Shown: piece by piece, positions 36,006 to 46,250 of the stretch
How the letters are laid out: each line of letters begins with the position of its first letter
Numbering within the stretch: the first letter of the stretch is position 1
Source: Chamaecyparis obtusa
Taxonomy: Eukaryota; Streptophyta; Pinopsida; Cupressales; Cupressaceae
Direction: 5' to 3'
Assembly (NCBI GenBank): GCA_027943335.1
Contig: BSBK01008428.1
Span: forward strand, 219,501 to 283,500
DNA length: 64,000 nucleotides
Notes under the pieces: generated by a model
The model's input: the letters and a program-made list of their open reading frames with translations, nothing else
What the model was told of the DNA's origin: nothing
Database searches by the model: none
Translations under genes and position numbers: made by a program

Positions 36006-38266
36006 CATTGAGATTTTTTTCATATCGTGTCCCTTCAAGCTCTTCGATGATGTGCTTTATAGGATTTAGAGAGTGATGACTAGGGGCATAATCTTTTATT
36101 TATTTTCTTCTTGTATGTGAAAATCTAACAACTTTGGAAATTCTGGATTGAAATGGTGTCTGACTATAAGAACCTCTATCTTGAATTGGATGGCCATGCG
36201 TACCTCGACCATTGATACCCAAATAATTCAAGGAAGTTTGATCTAACTATGGTCTTTTTTTTGAGTGAGTTCTTTCTCCTACTGTGAAACATGATCTTAC
36301 CTAAGGATGTGAATGATAAAGGGTCACTATGGGAATTCACATTGGATTTAGAATGATCTCTTGACTGCTTGATGTGTTTGTATGCAAGGTGTATTCTATT
36401 TATCATGATGTCTATATTTTGATGCTTGTGCAAATTACTATATCAAAATGGACATGATATTCAAGTCATCCTGGTTCTTATGCCTTGGTGCTTATATCTA
36501 ATCTGACATTTTGAAAACAAATCAATTTTCATATGTCCATGGTTTCCTAACTAGTGGGTGTTGTATTGATCCTTGCGTATACAAATCTATATTCATATGT
36601 CTATGGTTTCATAACTAGTGGGCATTGTATTGATTTATCCAGTTACCTAAAAATTCAATGATGAAATCAACCAACACATGATCAGTGACTATGTCCTAGG
36701 TCTTAGATTGCATTATATTTTACATGTTTCTTTGCATTTTTCATGTTTGCATGATCTCACAAATGGCTCCATAAACTTCAACGCTTAAATGATTCTTCTA
36801 TCACCTCTTCAAATCTAACAAGAGTGGACACTTAACTCGAAGGTCTCTTCATGGAATCGCAAGCAGTTATCCTCCTAGGATAAGCATGCTTTTGACATAA
36901 GACTAAGTACTTGTCTTCATCAATTCCTCCAAAACATATCATGTGTATAATTGTATGTACATTTCATATCATAACCATCTATTGCATTACAATACATCCA
37001 TGTGCATAAGCATAAATCATACATGCATCTTTTCATAATCAAAACACATTTGCATTACATCCATACATATGAAAGAAATCATTGCATTGCATATATCCAT
37101 ACATACATTCTACACTACTCATAGCATAAGCATCACATCATATCATCATAACTCAAAAACATGACAAGTACAAATGAAGTCATAACCAAAATCTTGATCT
37201 CATATATTGTAAAACTTGAAATAGTCAGGGGTGCACTACTGGCACAATATACAAAAGAATGGGCTTGATGAGCTATCAATAATAAGAATAGTATCAATAT
37301 CAATATCAATAAAAACAACAAAATATCAAGACAGATTAGCTATCAGCCTAATCCTCACCATCTGGTGGAGGTGGTGGTGGAGCATCTAGTACTGCCTTAG
37401 CCTTAGGTTCTCTTGCTCCCTCCTTTGAAGTTTTATCAAACCTTACAGATTTTTCTGCTCTGTCGTCTTTGCTCTCCCCACCTTACGATGTCTAACCTTT
37501 GCACCTAGATCAAACCTAGTATCCTCCTGTATCAAATCCATATCACCACCCACAACCTGCTTAGCTGCAAGTACCTCCTTAGCTAAACCAACACTCCCTA
37601 AAGTACCACCCTCTCCCCTAGTCCATCTCTAAGAACCTATACATCTACCTACTGTGGAACTAGTGGGATGAGGGGGCCTCATCTCTCCTAATGGTCTCTG
37701 TGGAGGAGCCATTGCTCTCAGTCTCAAATGTTTGCGGTGTATAATCGGAACATGTGTAGGTCTTAGACCCTATCCCATCGAAGCACTAGTAACATCCATC
37801 GCCTCCTCCATGGAGGGTATCAACTCTGTCGGGTCAAAAAATCTATAAATTAGATGATCAGCAAGCCATGAGATAAACCCATCTGTCAATACTACATCCG
37901 TAACCTATGGCCTATACTCCCAATCTCTACCGACTATAGCACTATACTCCTATGCACACAACACATAAGAAATTCTATGGGTCCATCCATGTCTGAGCTC
38001 CTGGGCTATCCTTGCATAAGTGGCATAATCCTTCGGTGCATCCTACACTCATCCATACTACCACCAGACCCTAGTAATAATGAATCTCTCTAGAATGGAG
38101 GAGGACCTCCCAATCAATATGCAGCTCTGAAAGAAGAAACTAAACTACTCCTGTGTAGCAGGCCAGGGCTCAATATCTACATATGGCCTCCATCAAACAA
38201 AATTCATATCATCAAGGCATCACCTCCAATACTCTACATGGCCCATCCGCCCCTGTATGACATATC

Positions 38267-38270
<4 letters not shown>

Positions 38271-38358
<88 letters not shown>
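38271..38358. repeat. (AT)44 microsatellite
   Basis: 88 bases of perfect AT repeat at exactly the same place in PMD copy 2 as (AT)58 in copy 1. The lengths differ by 28 bases, so the reading frame after the tract differs between the copies. Confidence 0.98.
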
Positions 38359-38361
<3 letters not shown>

Positions 38362-39174
38362 AGGCTCTTGTGGCTGGCTCTGTGAGGTATATACTGGTCT
38401 CAAAATTGGGATATGCTTCCACACCCAGATCTGTAAAACAAGAGCTCTTGCAGCAAAAGTCTTGCTCTCATGATACACTACCTCATGCATCTTAGAGAAC
38501 ATATGTGCCAAAATACACTAACCCTAGGCTAACTCAGAAGGATTCTACTAACGGTCAAACATAATGATACCACCTATCATCCCAACAATGATACACTCCA
38601 GTCTGTGCATCTATCCATAACGCTAAACTAAGGTCTCCCAAGAAATCAAAGTTGTCATCTGTGTGTTGTCTCTGAAAAGACATCGGAAAGCCAATAGACC
38701 TGAGTTCCCTAACCTCACATACTCTCGACATTTCCCTGCATGGAAAGGAATACATAGTATATAATAGACATCCTCTAGGGTCACAGTAATCTCCCCCACT
38801 GGCAAGTGAAAGGTCTAGGTCTCTGAGTGAAACCGCTCGATCAAAGTGGTCAAAATTCCATGATTTACCCTAATCTCAGGTAAATGAATGAGATACTCAA
38901 ATCCACATGAAGAAAGGTGTACCCTCATGGGGTCTAGAAGTGACACACATAGTCTCTAGGTGGCTGGATCTGAGATACGTACATGCACATCAGGATATAT
39001 GACCTACCCAGTATAGAAATAGGGAACCCTATCAGTAATTTAGTTACAGAACAAGTTAAAAGTGTAGCAAATTGGATAGTTTAGAACAAAAGGTAGGTTA
39101 AAGGGTTAGCAATCAGGCTAAGAGATTAGAAAAATAAAAAATTTGACCTAGCAATGAGTTTTTGGCTCACTATT

Positions 39175-39404
39175 TTTCATACGACACTTCAGACTGGCAG
39201 GTAAAGTTGTACGAGTTTCAGCATCATTCCATACAAAAAATCATAGTAGTTAGATAATGTATACCTCCTCGTATGAGTTATGAGGGACCTGAAAAAATGT
39301 TGTACGACTCTTGGGTTCCTCTCATACAAGTCTTCAGTGTTAATGAAATGACTATGTACCTAGGGTTGAAAAGTCATACGAGTCTAGGTGGATAGTCGTA
39401 CGAG
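39175..39404. repeat. Cluster of degenerate TCGTACGA motifs
   Basis: CATACGAC (39,178), TGTACGAG, TCGTATGAG, TGTACGACTC, CATACAAG, CATACGAG and CGTACGAG occur within about 230 bases, and GCGTACGAA continues at 51,953 after element E. All are variants of the palindrome TCGTACGA. The interval is probably the 5' leader or intron of the antisense PMD gene. Confidence 0.6.
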
Positions 39405-39409
39405 GTTCC
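39405..39409. repeat. Target site duplication of element E, left (GTTCC)
   Basis: GTTCC directly abuts the TGTTGGG edge of the left LTR and is repeated directly after the right LTR. Confidence 0.9.
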
Positions 39410-41915
39410 TGTTGGGAGTTCCCTTTGATCTTCAACTTGTAGATTTATACTTTGATGGATAACTTTAATATAACTTTGACTCTATCACCACTGCAAAGTC
39501 TACAAGGAAGAGGGCCAATTAACAAGGATCAACAATGAGATCCTCCTACACTTTGAGCCAAGCTGCTCAGGCAGGTGTACCCTTGATTCACTTCTTCAAA
39601 GGAATCACAAAATATTATACAACTATACCCCTTACTAACTGATTGAAATGTTTTATCATTTAATTTGTATGTGTGATTAATGATGATGGAATGCCTCTAG
39701 AGAAGGGATCAGTGCCTTAACTAGGGCATAGAGTCACCTAATAGCATACATCAACCGAAAATTCTAACTCAAACACACCTGAATTTAGGATAAGTGCTTT
39801 GCCTATTATCCTTCTCACTCACATATTAGGACATCAAATCCTTATCTAGCCATCAACTCACTGAAACTACCTAAAAGACTTTAATCCTAACTTTGTTAGA
39901 TACTCAAAGATAATCTCAAAATACTCTTTGTTTACCATATGATAACCCACTTTGTGAAATTAACATCTATGAGCTCAAGAACAAAATAAGAAGACATACA
40001 CAAACATGAGATTAGAATCCAAATGTATTCTCATTAAAATTTTCAAAATCAATACATTATCAAACAATAAAATGCCAAAGAAACAGACCCAAGATCTAGG
40101 CTCTCCTTGCTTAGTATAATACCATCAACAACAACCCTTACAAAATATCACTTTTTTCAATATATACCACCACTAGTCATCTTGGAATCCTCAAAATAGG
40201 ATGCAACAAGATTCGGATGACTAGGGTTAGTGTTTCAACTACCCAACAATTAAAAAAATAAAAATAGGGGAAGAAATCTAGGCAACCAGGAGAAAATAGA
40301 TCTCGGAGTGATCCTCAATCATGACAATTTTACTAAGAAGGTACTAAGAACCACAAAAATGCCCAATTTGTCAACCTGTTCGGCCACCTACAACATGCCT
40401 CAAGTACCAAAAAAAATATAGTATAGACCCCTACAAATAATCATGGCCCACCCTAGACCACACTGCAATGGCAAACAAATCATCTCTTACCAGCTTCAGT
40501 CGCTTCTGCATTCAATTTTGGTCCTTTTGGTCCCAGGAAACCCTTCACAAATTTGAATTTGAAATCAAATGGTTATTTCCATGGTGCTAGCAGAAAATCA
40601 GTGGTCCACATTTGAATCTCGATCAACTTTATATCACAACCGTTAGATCTCTCTTTTCCGTGGTCTTTATGATTTATCACTTTAATATGACCTTAGTCAC
40701 ATTTGGTGAACCAGCGACTGAAAGGTAATCGACCATTCGTGGAATACTTTATACTACCGCTAGATATTTTAATCATTACATGAATGCTTTTTCGCTAAAA
40801 TGCCATCTTTTTTAGAACATCTCTATTTAACTGTGTGAATGAGTGAACCTTTGAAAATTTGTCGGGCCACTAAACACTTTATCAGGACCACCAAAAGACT
40901 GAGGAAATTCACTAGGCCCACATAAAGAAGATCGATAGTTGTCTCATCTTCGCATAGACCTCCAAGATTCCTCCAGATAATAAGACAACCATCAGATGAA
41001 GAATCTTACCCTTCCCTGACAACCCTCTGACACCGAAAGAGATCAACGACTATCTTAAGTTTGCATGTGTCAGAAAAAACCCATCAGATTACATGCCGAC
41101 CGTCGATGCTTTGCAAGTGTTAGAACCCACCAAACCTCAAAAAACTTGGCCCCACTGACAGCATATCCAGTCATTACTATGTGGACCAATCAAATACCAC
41201 CAAATTAGCACACCTAGCATGTGGACTTGCCGCACATTATCCCCTCTTAAAAAGGTAGAATCGATAGTCAGCGCATGATCTTAAACATCTGATAGATCCC
41301 ATAAGATCATGTGCCCATCATTGATTTTCTTTACAATGTCAGGACCCTCTAACAAGCTAGAAACTTAGGTCCCACTGACAACTACCACTAAACTAATACA
41401 TGGACCAATGAGAAGCCACCATTTGTACCTACGTGTAACTTTTGACCTACCTATTTGAAGTGTTGTGTCATAAAGAGAATCAATAGTCATCTTAAGATTG
41501 AATAGCTCTGACACATCTCATGAGAGCTTGCACCCACCATTAGATCAAGATGGTGTCAGAGCCAGGCCCAGGAAAGAATGAAGTCAAAACATAGGAAATA
41601 TTAATCACTGAGACTTAGGAAAATAAATCGAGGGGGGCCAACATAAAACCCTAGTCACATGATCGCATGACATGAAAAAGGTTCACACGATCATGTGACA
41701 AAGAGGTTAACAATTTAGCACATGTGTTTAAAGGTTTTTAAGTGGCCTGAAAAAGTAACTTTAAAATAGAACAGGGCCAGGGCATTACAAAGGGTTTTTG
41801 AACACAACGGCTAGATTTTGAAATTTTACCAAGGGTTTAGGCCAGAGACCTAAAAACAACTGCAGAGACTAGGGGGGAAATGCTATAGCCATGAAATTTT
41901 TTACACGTGCTAATA
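39410..41915 (-). repeat. Element E 3' LTR (left copy)
   Basis: 2,506 bp, collinear with 49,423-51,922. Contains palindromic modules at 41,271-41,314 and 41,654-41,699 centred on CATGATC. Confidence 0.93.
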
Positions 41916-42138
41916 GTGGCTCTATTTGGGGATGTATGCCTCCTATAGGAATAACAAGGATCTAGAATCACTAGTTAAAGTAGACCACCCACAGGCAAAA
42001 ACTAGCAGACAACAGGGAACAAGTAGGTAGAAAATGCAACTTAGACAAAACAGGACCAGGAACTAGACAAAATTATAAAATTTACAAGGCTATACATATA
42101 TATGAAACCTAACTACTGCTCACGGAAGACAAAATACT

Positions 42139-43400
42139 TCAAAATAAGTATTTTTTCAAGAATTGTCCATGAACAGACAATTCTTGAACATTACCATTCA
42201 GTTCCTTGACAATGTATGAATCCTAGCCCCATTTTTCTTGAATTTGATATGGCCCTAGCCAGATGGGATCAAACTTACCATGTTTTACTTTATCCTCCAG
42301 TCTAGCATTCCAAATTAACACCAAATCACTAGGCTCAAATCTTCTTTCAACAGTCTTCTTATCATACAAATTCTTAACCTGTAACTGCAACTTGGCATTT
42401 CTTGCAACTGACTCTCTCCTAATTTCATCCAGCCTGATGAGGTCCTCAATTCTCAACTGCATCTCACCATCTATGTCATCATCATATAATTTCACAAACT
42501 TGTACATTTCTAATAGATTATTCTAAGGCATTCTTGCATGTATTCCATATACTAGGTCAAATGGTGCACAACCAATTGCCCTCTTCACAGTTACCCTATC
42601 AGCCCATACAGCTAATGGCAGTTTTGAATTCCAAGCCTTCTTATTCTTTTCAAGAATCCTCCTTAGGATTTTAATCAAACTCTTATTAGTAGATTCTACC
42701 TGACCATTTCCTTGTGGATGATAAGGTGAGGAATAAGAAATCTGAATTCCTAAACCTTTGCAAAAGTCCTTATATTCAGTAGACCTGAAGCACATGGCAT
42801 TATCACTTACTATTCTCTCAGGGCACCCAAACCTTGTGACAATATTGTTCAACAAGAAATCAGTTACCACCTTACTAGTTGAATTTCTTATAGGTATAGC
42901 CTTTACCCACTTTGTAAAGTAATCAGTGGCAACTAAGATCCATGAGTGTCCTCCACTTGACTTGTTTGGTATCTCCCCAATGAAATCAATTCTCTATTGT
43001 TGGAAAGGAGCTTGTACTTCTACTAGTTTTAATGGCATGTTACCTAAAAAATTAAGCTTACCAGAGAACCTTTGACAAGCATCACACCTCCTTACCAACT
43101 GTTTTGCATCCTTGAAGATTGTGGGCCACCAGAAACCTACTCTCAAGATTTTATGAGCAATAGTCTTAACCATGTAATGTCCACCACAAACCCCCTCATG
43201 CCTTTCTTTTAACAACTTGTTAGCATGATCTTCATCTACACATTTCAAAAGTATGCAATCTAAATTCTTTCTATACAATTTACATTTCACAATTACATAC
43301 TTGATGGCCTGTAATTTTAATGTCCTCCTCTGATTATCATTCATTCTTCCTGGACATCTCATATTTCTCAAGTAATAGATGATATCTTGATACTAGATAC
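42139..43400 (-). pseudogene. Element E: integrase
   Basis: Minus strand, in order: zinc-binding start (ERHEGVCGGHYMVKTIAHKI, RVGFWWPTIFKDA, VRRCDACQRF), then the core VATDYFTKWVKAIPIRNST, RIVSDNAMCFRSTEYKDFC and PYHPQGNGQVESTNKSLIKI, giving the complete D,D,E triad. The tail has RRFEPSDLVLIWNARLEDK, FDPIWLGPYQI and SVHGQFLKKYLF, then a natural TGA at 42,139-42,141. No chromodomain. In-frame stops at about 42,220, 42,521 and 42,992 interrupt it, two of them at probable Trp or Gln codons. Confidence 0.92.
42156..42187. other. Perfect 12-bp inverted repeat at the end of element E pol
   Basis: TCAAGAATTGTC and GACAATTCTTGA flank an 8-base loop. It lies inside the last codons of the polyprotein, just before the stop. 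Confidence 0.85.
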
Positions 43401-44046
43401 AATCATCCATATCACATGTATAATCAATTTCAGAATAATTTACCTTATTTGCATCAAGATTGGATTGAGCCATCAATTTTTCCAATCCTTATCCTCTAAC
43501 CAATTTAGTAATTTGGATATCAATGTTGAATTCTTGGATCCTATTAATCCATCTGCATCTTCTCCCAGACACCTCCTGCTGTGAGAAAATATCCTTCACA
43601 GCTGCACTTGGCACAAAAGCAATCACAACTACCCCCATCAAGTAACACCTAAAAGCCTTGACTGCCTTCACAAGTGCATATGCTTGTTTCTCATTTATGT
43701 CATACTTCAATTCAGCAGTCTGGAAAGATTTATTGAAGAATGCAATAGGCTACTCATAACCTTCCTTATTTTTTTGCAACAACACTGCAGCAATAGTGTG
43801 AAAAGATGCAAAGGAAAAGATGTGAATTGGGACATTATAATCAGGTGCCTTAAGCACTGGTGCATCTTTGATAGCCTACTTGATATCCTTGAAAGCTTCA
43901 TCAGGCTCACCTTCCCATGTAATAGCAGATCCCTTCTTCAACATCTTAGAAATAGGTCTAGTGACCTCAGCAAAGTTTGTTACAAACCTCCTTAAGAAAT
44001 TGACCTGACCAAAGAAAGACTGAATTCCTTTAATATTCTTTGGCCT
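43401..44046 (-). pseudogene. Element E: retroviral-type RNase H (gRNH)
   Basis: Follows RT in frame: SFFGQVNFLRRFVTNFAEVT, APDYNVPIHIFSFASFHT, AAVLLQKNKEGYE, a stop, PIAFFNKSFQTAELKYDINE, KQAYALVKAVKAFRCYLMG and RIQEFNIDIQ. This is the domain adjacent to RT. The position of the first Asp reads IFSFAS, so that catalytic residue (usually D-AS) appears substituted. Stops lie at about 43,488, 43,754 and 43,878. Confidence 0.82.
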
Positions 44047-45150
44047 CTAAATTTTATCAATAGCTGCTACTCTCTCAAGGTCAATTCTCACTCCTTGCTT
44101 CCCAACTAAGTGGCCAAGAAACTTACCCTTAGTGACACCAAATGCACATTTCCTTGGGTTTAATGAAATACCATATTCCAAAGCCCTTACAAATATTTTC
44201 TCTAAATGAGTACAGTGGTCTTCTTCTTTTTTGGAATAGGCAGTTAAATCATCTTGATAACTAACAAGGAAATCATCAATAAAATTTGAAAAGGAAACAT
44301 CCATTGCCCTCTGAAAAGTAGCACCAGCATTTGTGAGACCAACAGGCATTCTCACATAAACATACGTCCCCCAAGGTGTTGTGAAAGCTGTCTTGAATTG
44401 CTCTGATTCTTTTACAATTACCTGATTGAAACCAGAGAAACCATCCATCATAGACATCAATTCAGATTCGGTTACTCTCTTCAACATAGCTTCCATGTTG
44501 GGTAGACAATAGTCATCCTTTAATGAGCTGATGTTCAAATTCTTGAAGTCCACACAAAGCCTGATGTCACCATTCTTCTTCTTAACAAGGACTAAATTTG
44601 ACACCCAAGAAGAATGCCTTATAGGCTTGATAATTCTAGCATCTCTCAACTTCATTAACTCTTCTTACATCTTAGGTGCTAAAGTAGGATTAATAGGGCT
44701 TTGTTTTTGCTGGAAAGGTTTAGCATCTCCCTTCAATGGAATAATATGCTAAAACAAGTCTTCTCTATAAACCTTTAGGTCATCATATGACCATGCAAAA
44801 ACATGTCTGAATTTTCTTAGTAATTCAATCAAAGATTTTCTCACATTATGAGACATGTCCCTACCAATGTATACCTTCTTAGGTGCCTCATGTGTTCCAA
44901 GATTTATCTCCTCTAGATCAGCATGATCTTCTATTTTGATATTCTTTTGAACTCTATCCTGGTTATCAAAGATAGTCTCCAAAACAATAAGCCCCTTGGG
45001 CACCTTGTTAGTTCTAAGCTGAATGACCTCATTGCCAAAGACAACCTCCTTTCCTTCTACTGACTCAACCAAGGCTGAACAATCAAATTCCTGACCATAA
45101 TACTGATCCTCACAATTCATAAACTTCAAGATATCATTATCATCACAAAA
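44047..45150 (-). pseudogene. Element E: reverse transcriptase with YQDD active site
   Basis: Ordered blocks: RHVFAWSYDDLKVY, MKLRDARIIKPIRHSSWVSN, LVLVKKKNGDIRLCVDFKNL, MSMMDGFSGFNQVIVKESEQ, TAFTTPWGTYVYVRMPVGL, TNAGATFQRAM, SYQDDLTAYSK, NPRKCAFGVTKGKFLGHLVG. Both Asp residues of the active site are kept, but the motif is YQDD instead of the YVDD of element D or YLDD of the chromovirus at 54-55 kb. Stops at about 44,657-44,750 and at 44,049. Upstream it joins the aRNH by a frameshift at about 45,148, in a T run. Confidence 0.93.
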
Positions 45151-45930
45151 ACTTGCCAATTTTCAATATTGTCTAGTACACTAGGCCTAACCTGAATTTT
45201 AACTTTAGAGAGACTAGAAAAAGTAATATCATTGGGATTGATTGCTATATTGGCTAACAAGTCAGCCATCTTATTGTTACTCCTATCCTTCCACTCAATA
45301 TTGAAGGCATCAAAATGTTCAATCAAATCCCAAACTGCATTCCTATATTTTTTTAACCTTTTGTTCTTGGAAGCATATACTGACCTGACTTGGGACACCA
45401 CCAACTCAAAATCACCAACAACACTCAAACACTTAATACCATATTTTTGTGCCAACCTTAGTCCTAACAACAAAGCCTCATATTCTTCTATATTGTCGGT
45501 ACAAAAGAAATTCAATGTGAAAGAAAACTTGTAGGTGTTTCCATTAGGAGAAATAAGTAAAATACCTGCTCCTACTCCATCCTTGCAATTTGCACCATCA
45601 AAGTACATTACCCACAAATCACCTTTCACAGAACTAACACTTACCTCAATAGAGATAGGTGATAAAATAGGTTCCTTCTCAAGTACAGGGATCTCTGCCC
45701 TAAAAGCATTAATATCAGTATCCACAAAACATGTAGTTTCATTATCAATACTTCTCTCAATCATGTGGCATACTCTTGGCTCTCGATCAATCTTGACAAA
45801 CTGATCATCAATCTTGAAAGTGGCATAGGAAAAATCACACTGTAAACTCCCACCCATGGAATCACTCCACCTTCTAAATAGCAGCATCCCATAATGAGGA
45901 GGGATGTCCACCACCAAAATACTCATTGTT
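45151..45930 (-). pseudogene. Element E: archaeal-type RNase H (aRNH) located before RT
   Basis: Open for 266 codons on the minus strand. The first part, SILVVDIPPHYGMLLFRRWS, MGGSLQCDFSYATFKIDDQF and REPRVCHMIER, is the protease-RNase H connector. Then come WVMYFDGANCKDGVGAGILL, TDNIEEYEALLLGLRLAQKY, SVVGDFELVVSQVRSVYASK and DRSNNKMADLLANIA. The full D-E-D-D catalytic set is present. In element D the same domain lies between gRNH and integrase. The placement here, between protease and RT, is in one continuous frame with gag-protease and cannot be due to later shuffling of fragments. Confidence 0.92.
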
Positions 45931-46250
45931 AACTCTTTCTCTAGATATCATACAAGCCTATATGACATTGCATTGATAGTCCCAATGACTAGTACCTCCC
46001 CCTAATCCATTGCACAACATCTGCATTGAACTGTATCAACTTTAAGACCCAATTTCTCCATAATCTTAAAAGGCATAATAGTGTTAGAGGCACCACTATC
46101 AATCATGCAATTTCTTAATTTCATTTCATTCACAAGGATACTTAAAAAGAATGGATCAATGTTTTCAAGGCTAGCATTGACAAAACTATCCAAATATATA
46201 GGAGGAATTTGAGATACAATTCCCTGAGCAGTAACACCTTTCAAAGCTTT
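45931..46250 (-). pseudogene. Element E: aspartic protease
   Basis: IPPIYLDSFVNASLENID, then LRNCMIDSGASNTIMPFKIM and KLGLKVDTV. CMIDSGASN is the intact aspartic protease active site (D-S-G-A), which cuts the polyprotein. Stops at 46,002 and 45,957 follow it. It is in frame with gag upstream and aRNH downstream. Confidence 0.92.

Larger units (their letters stand above)
36003..39404 (-). pseudogene. Antisense plant-mobile-domain (PMD) gene in element D, copy 2
   Basis: Most complete copy. From an ATG at 38,928 the minus strand reads MRVHLSSCGFEYLIHLPEIR, VNHGILTTLIERFHSET, a TAG, then TFHLPVGEITVTLEDVYYIL and CIPFHAG. This matches the PMD core (GF-HLLRLP, L--LVERWRPET-TFHLP-GE-TITLEDV--LLGLP). 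The middle part (FSKMHEVVYHESKTFAARAL, VLQIWVWKHIPILRP) follows before an 88-bp (AT)n tract. At least two frameshifts. PMD proteins occur in plants as nuclear silencing factors (MAIN/MAIL1) and as passengers in transposons; here the retroelement context favours the second. A probable promoter and first exon lie beyond the nested element E, at 51,928-52,194. From 36,003 to 37,300 the sequence is non-coding 3' region. Confidence 0.7.
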
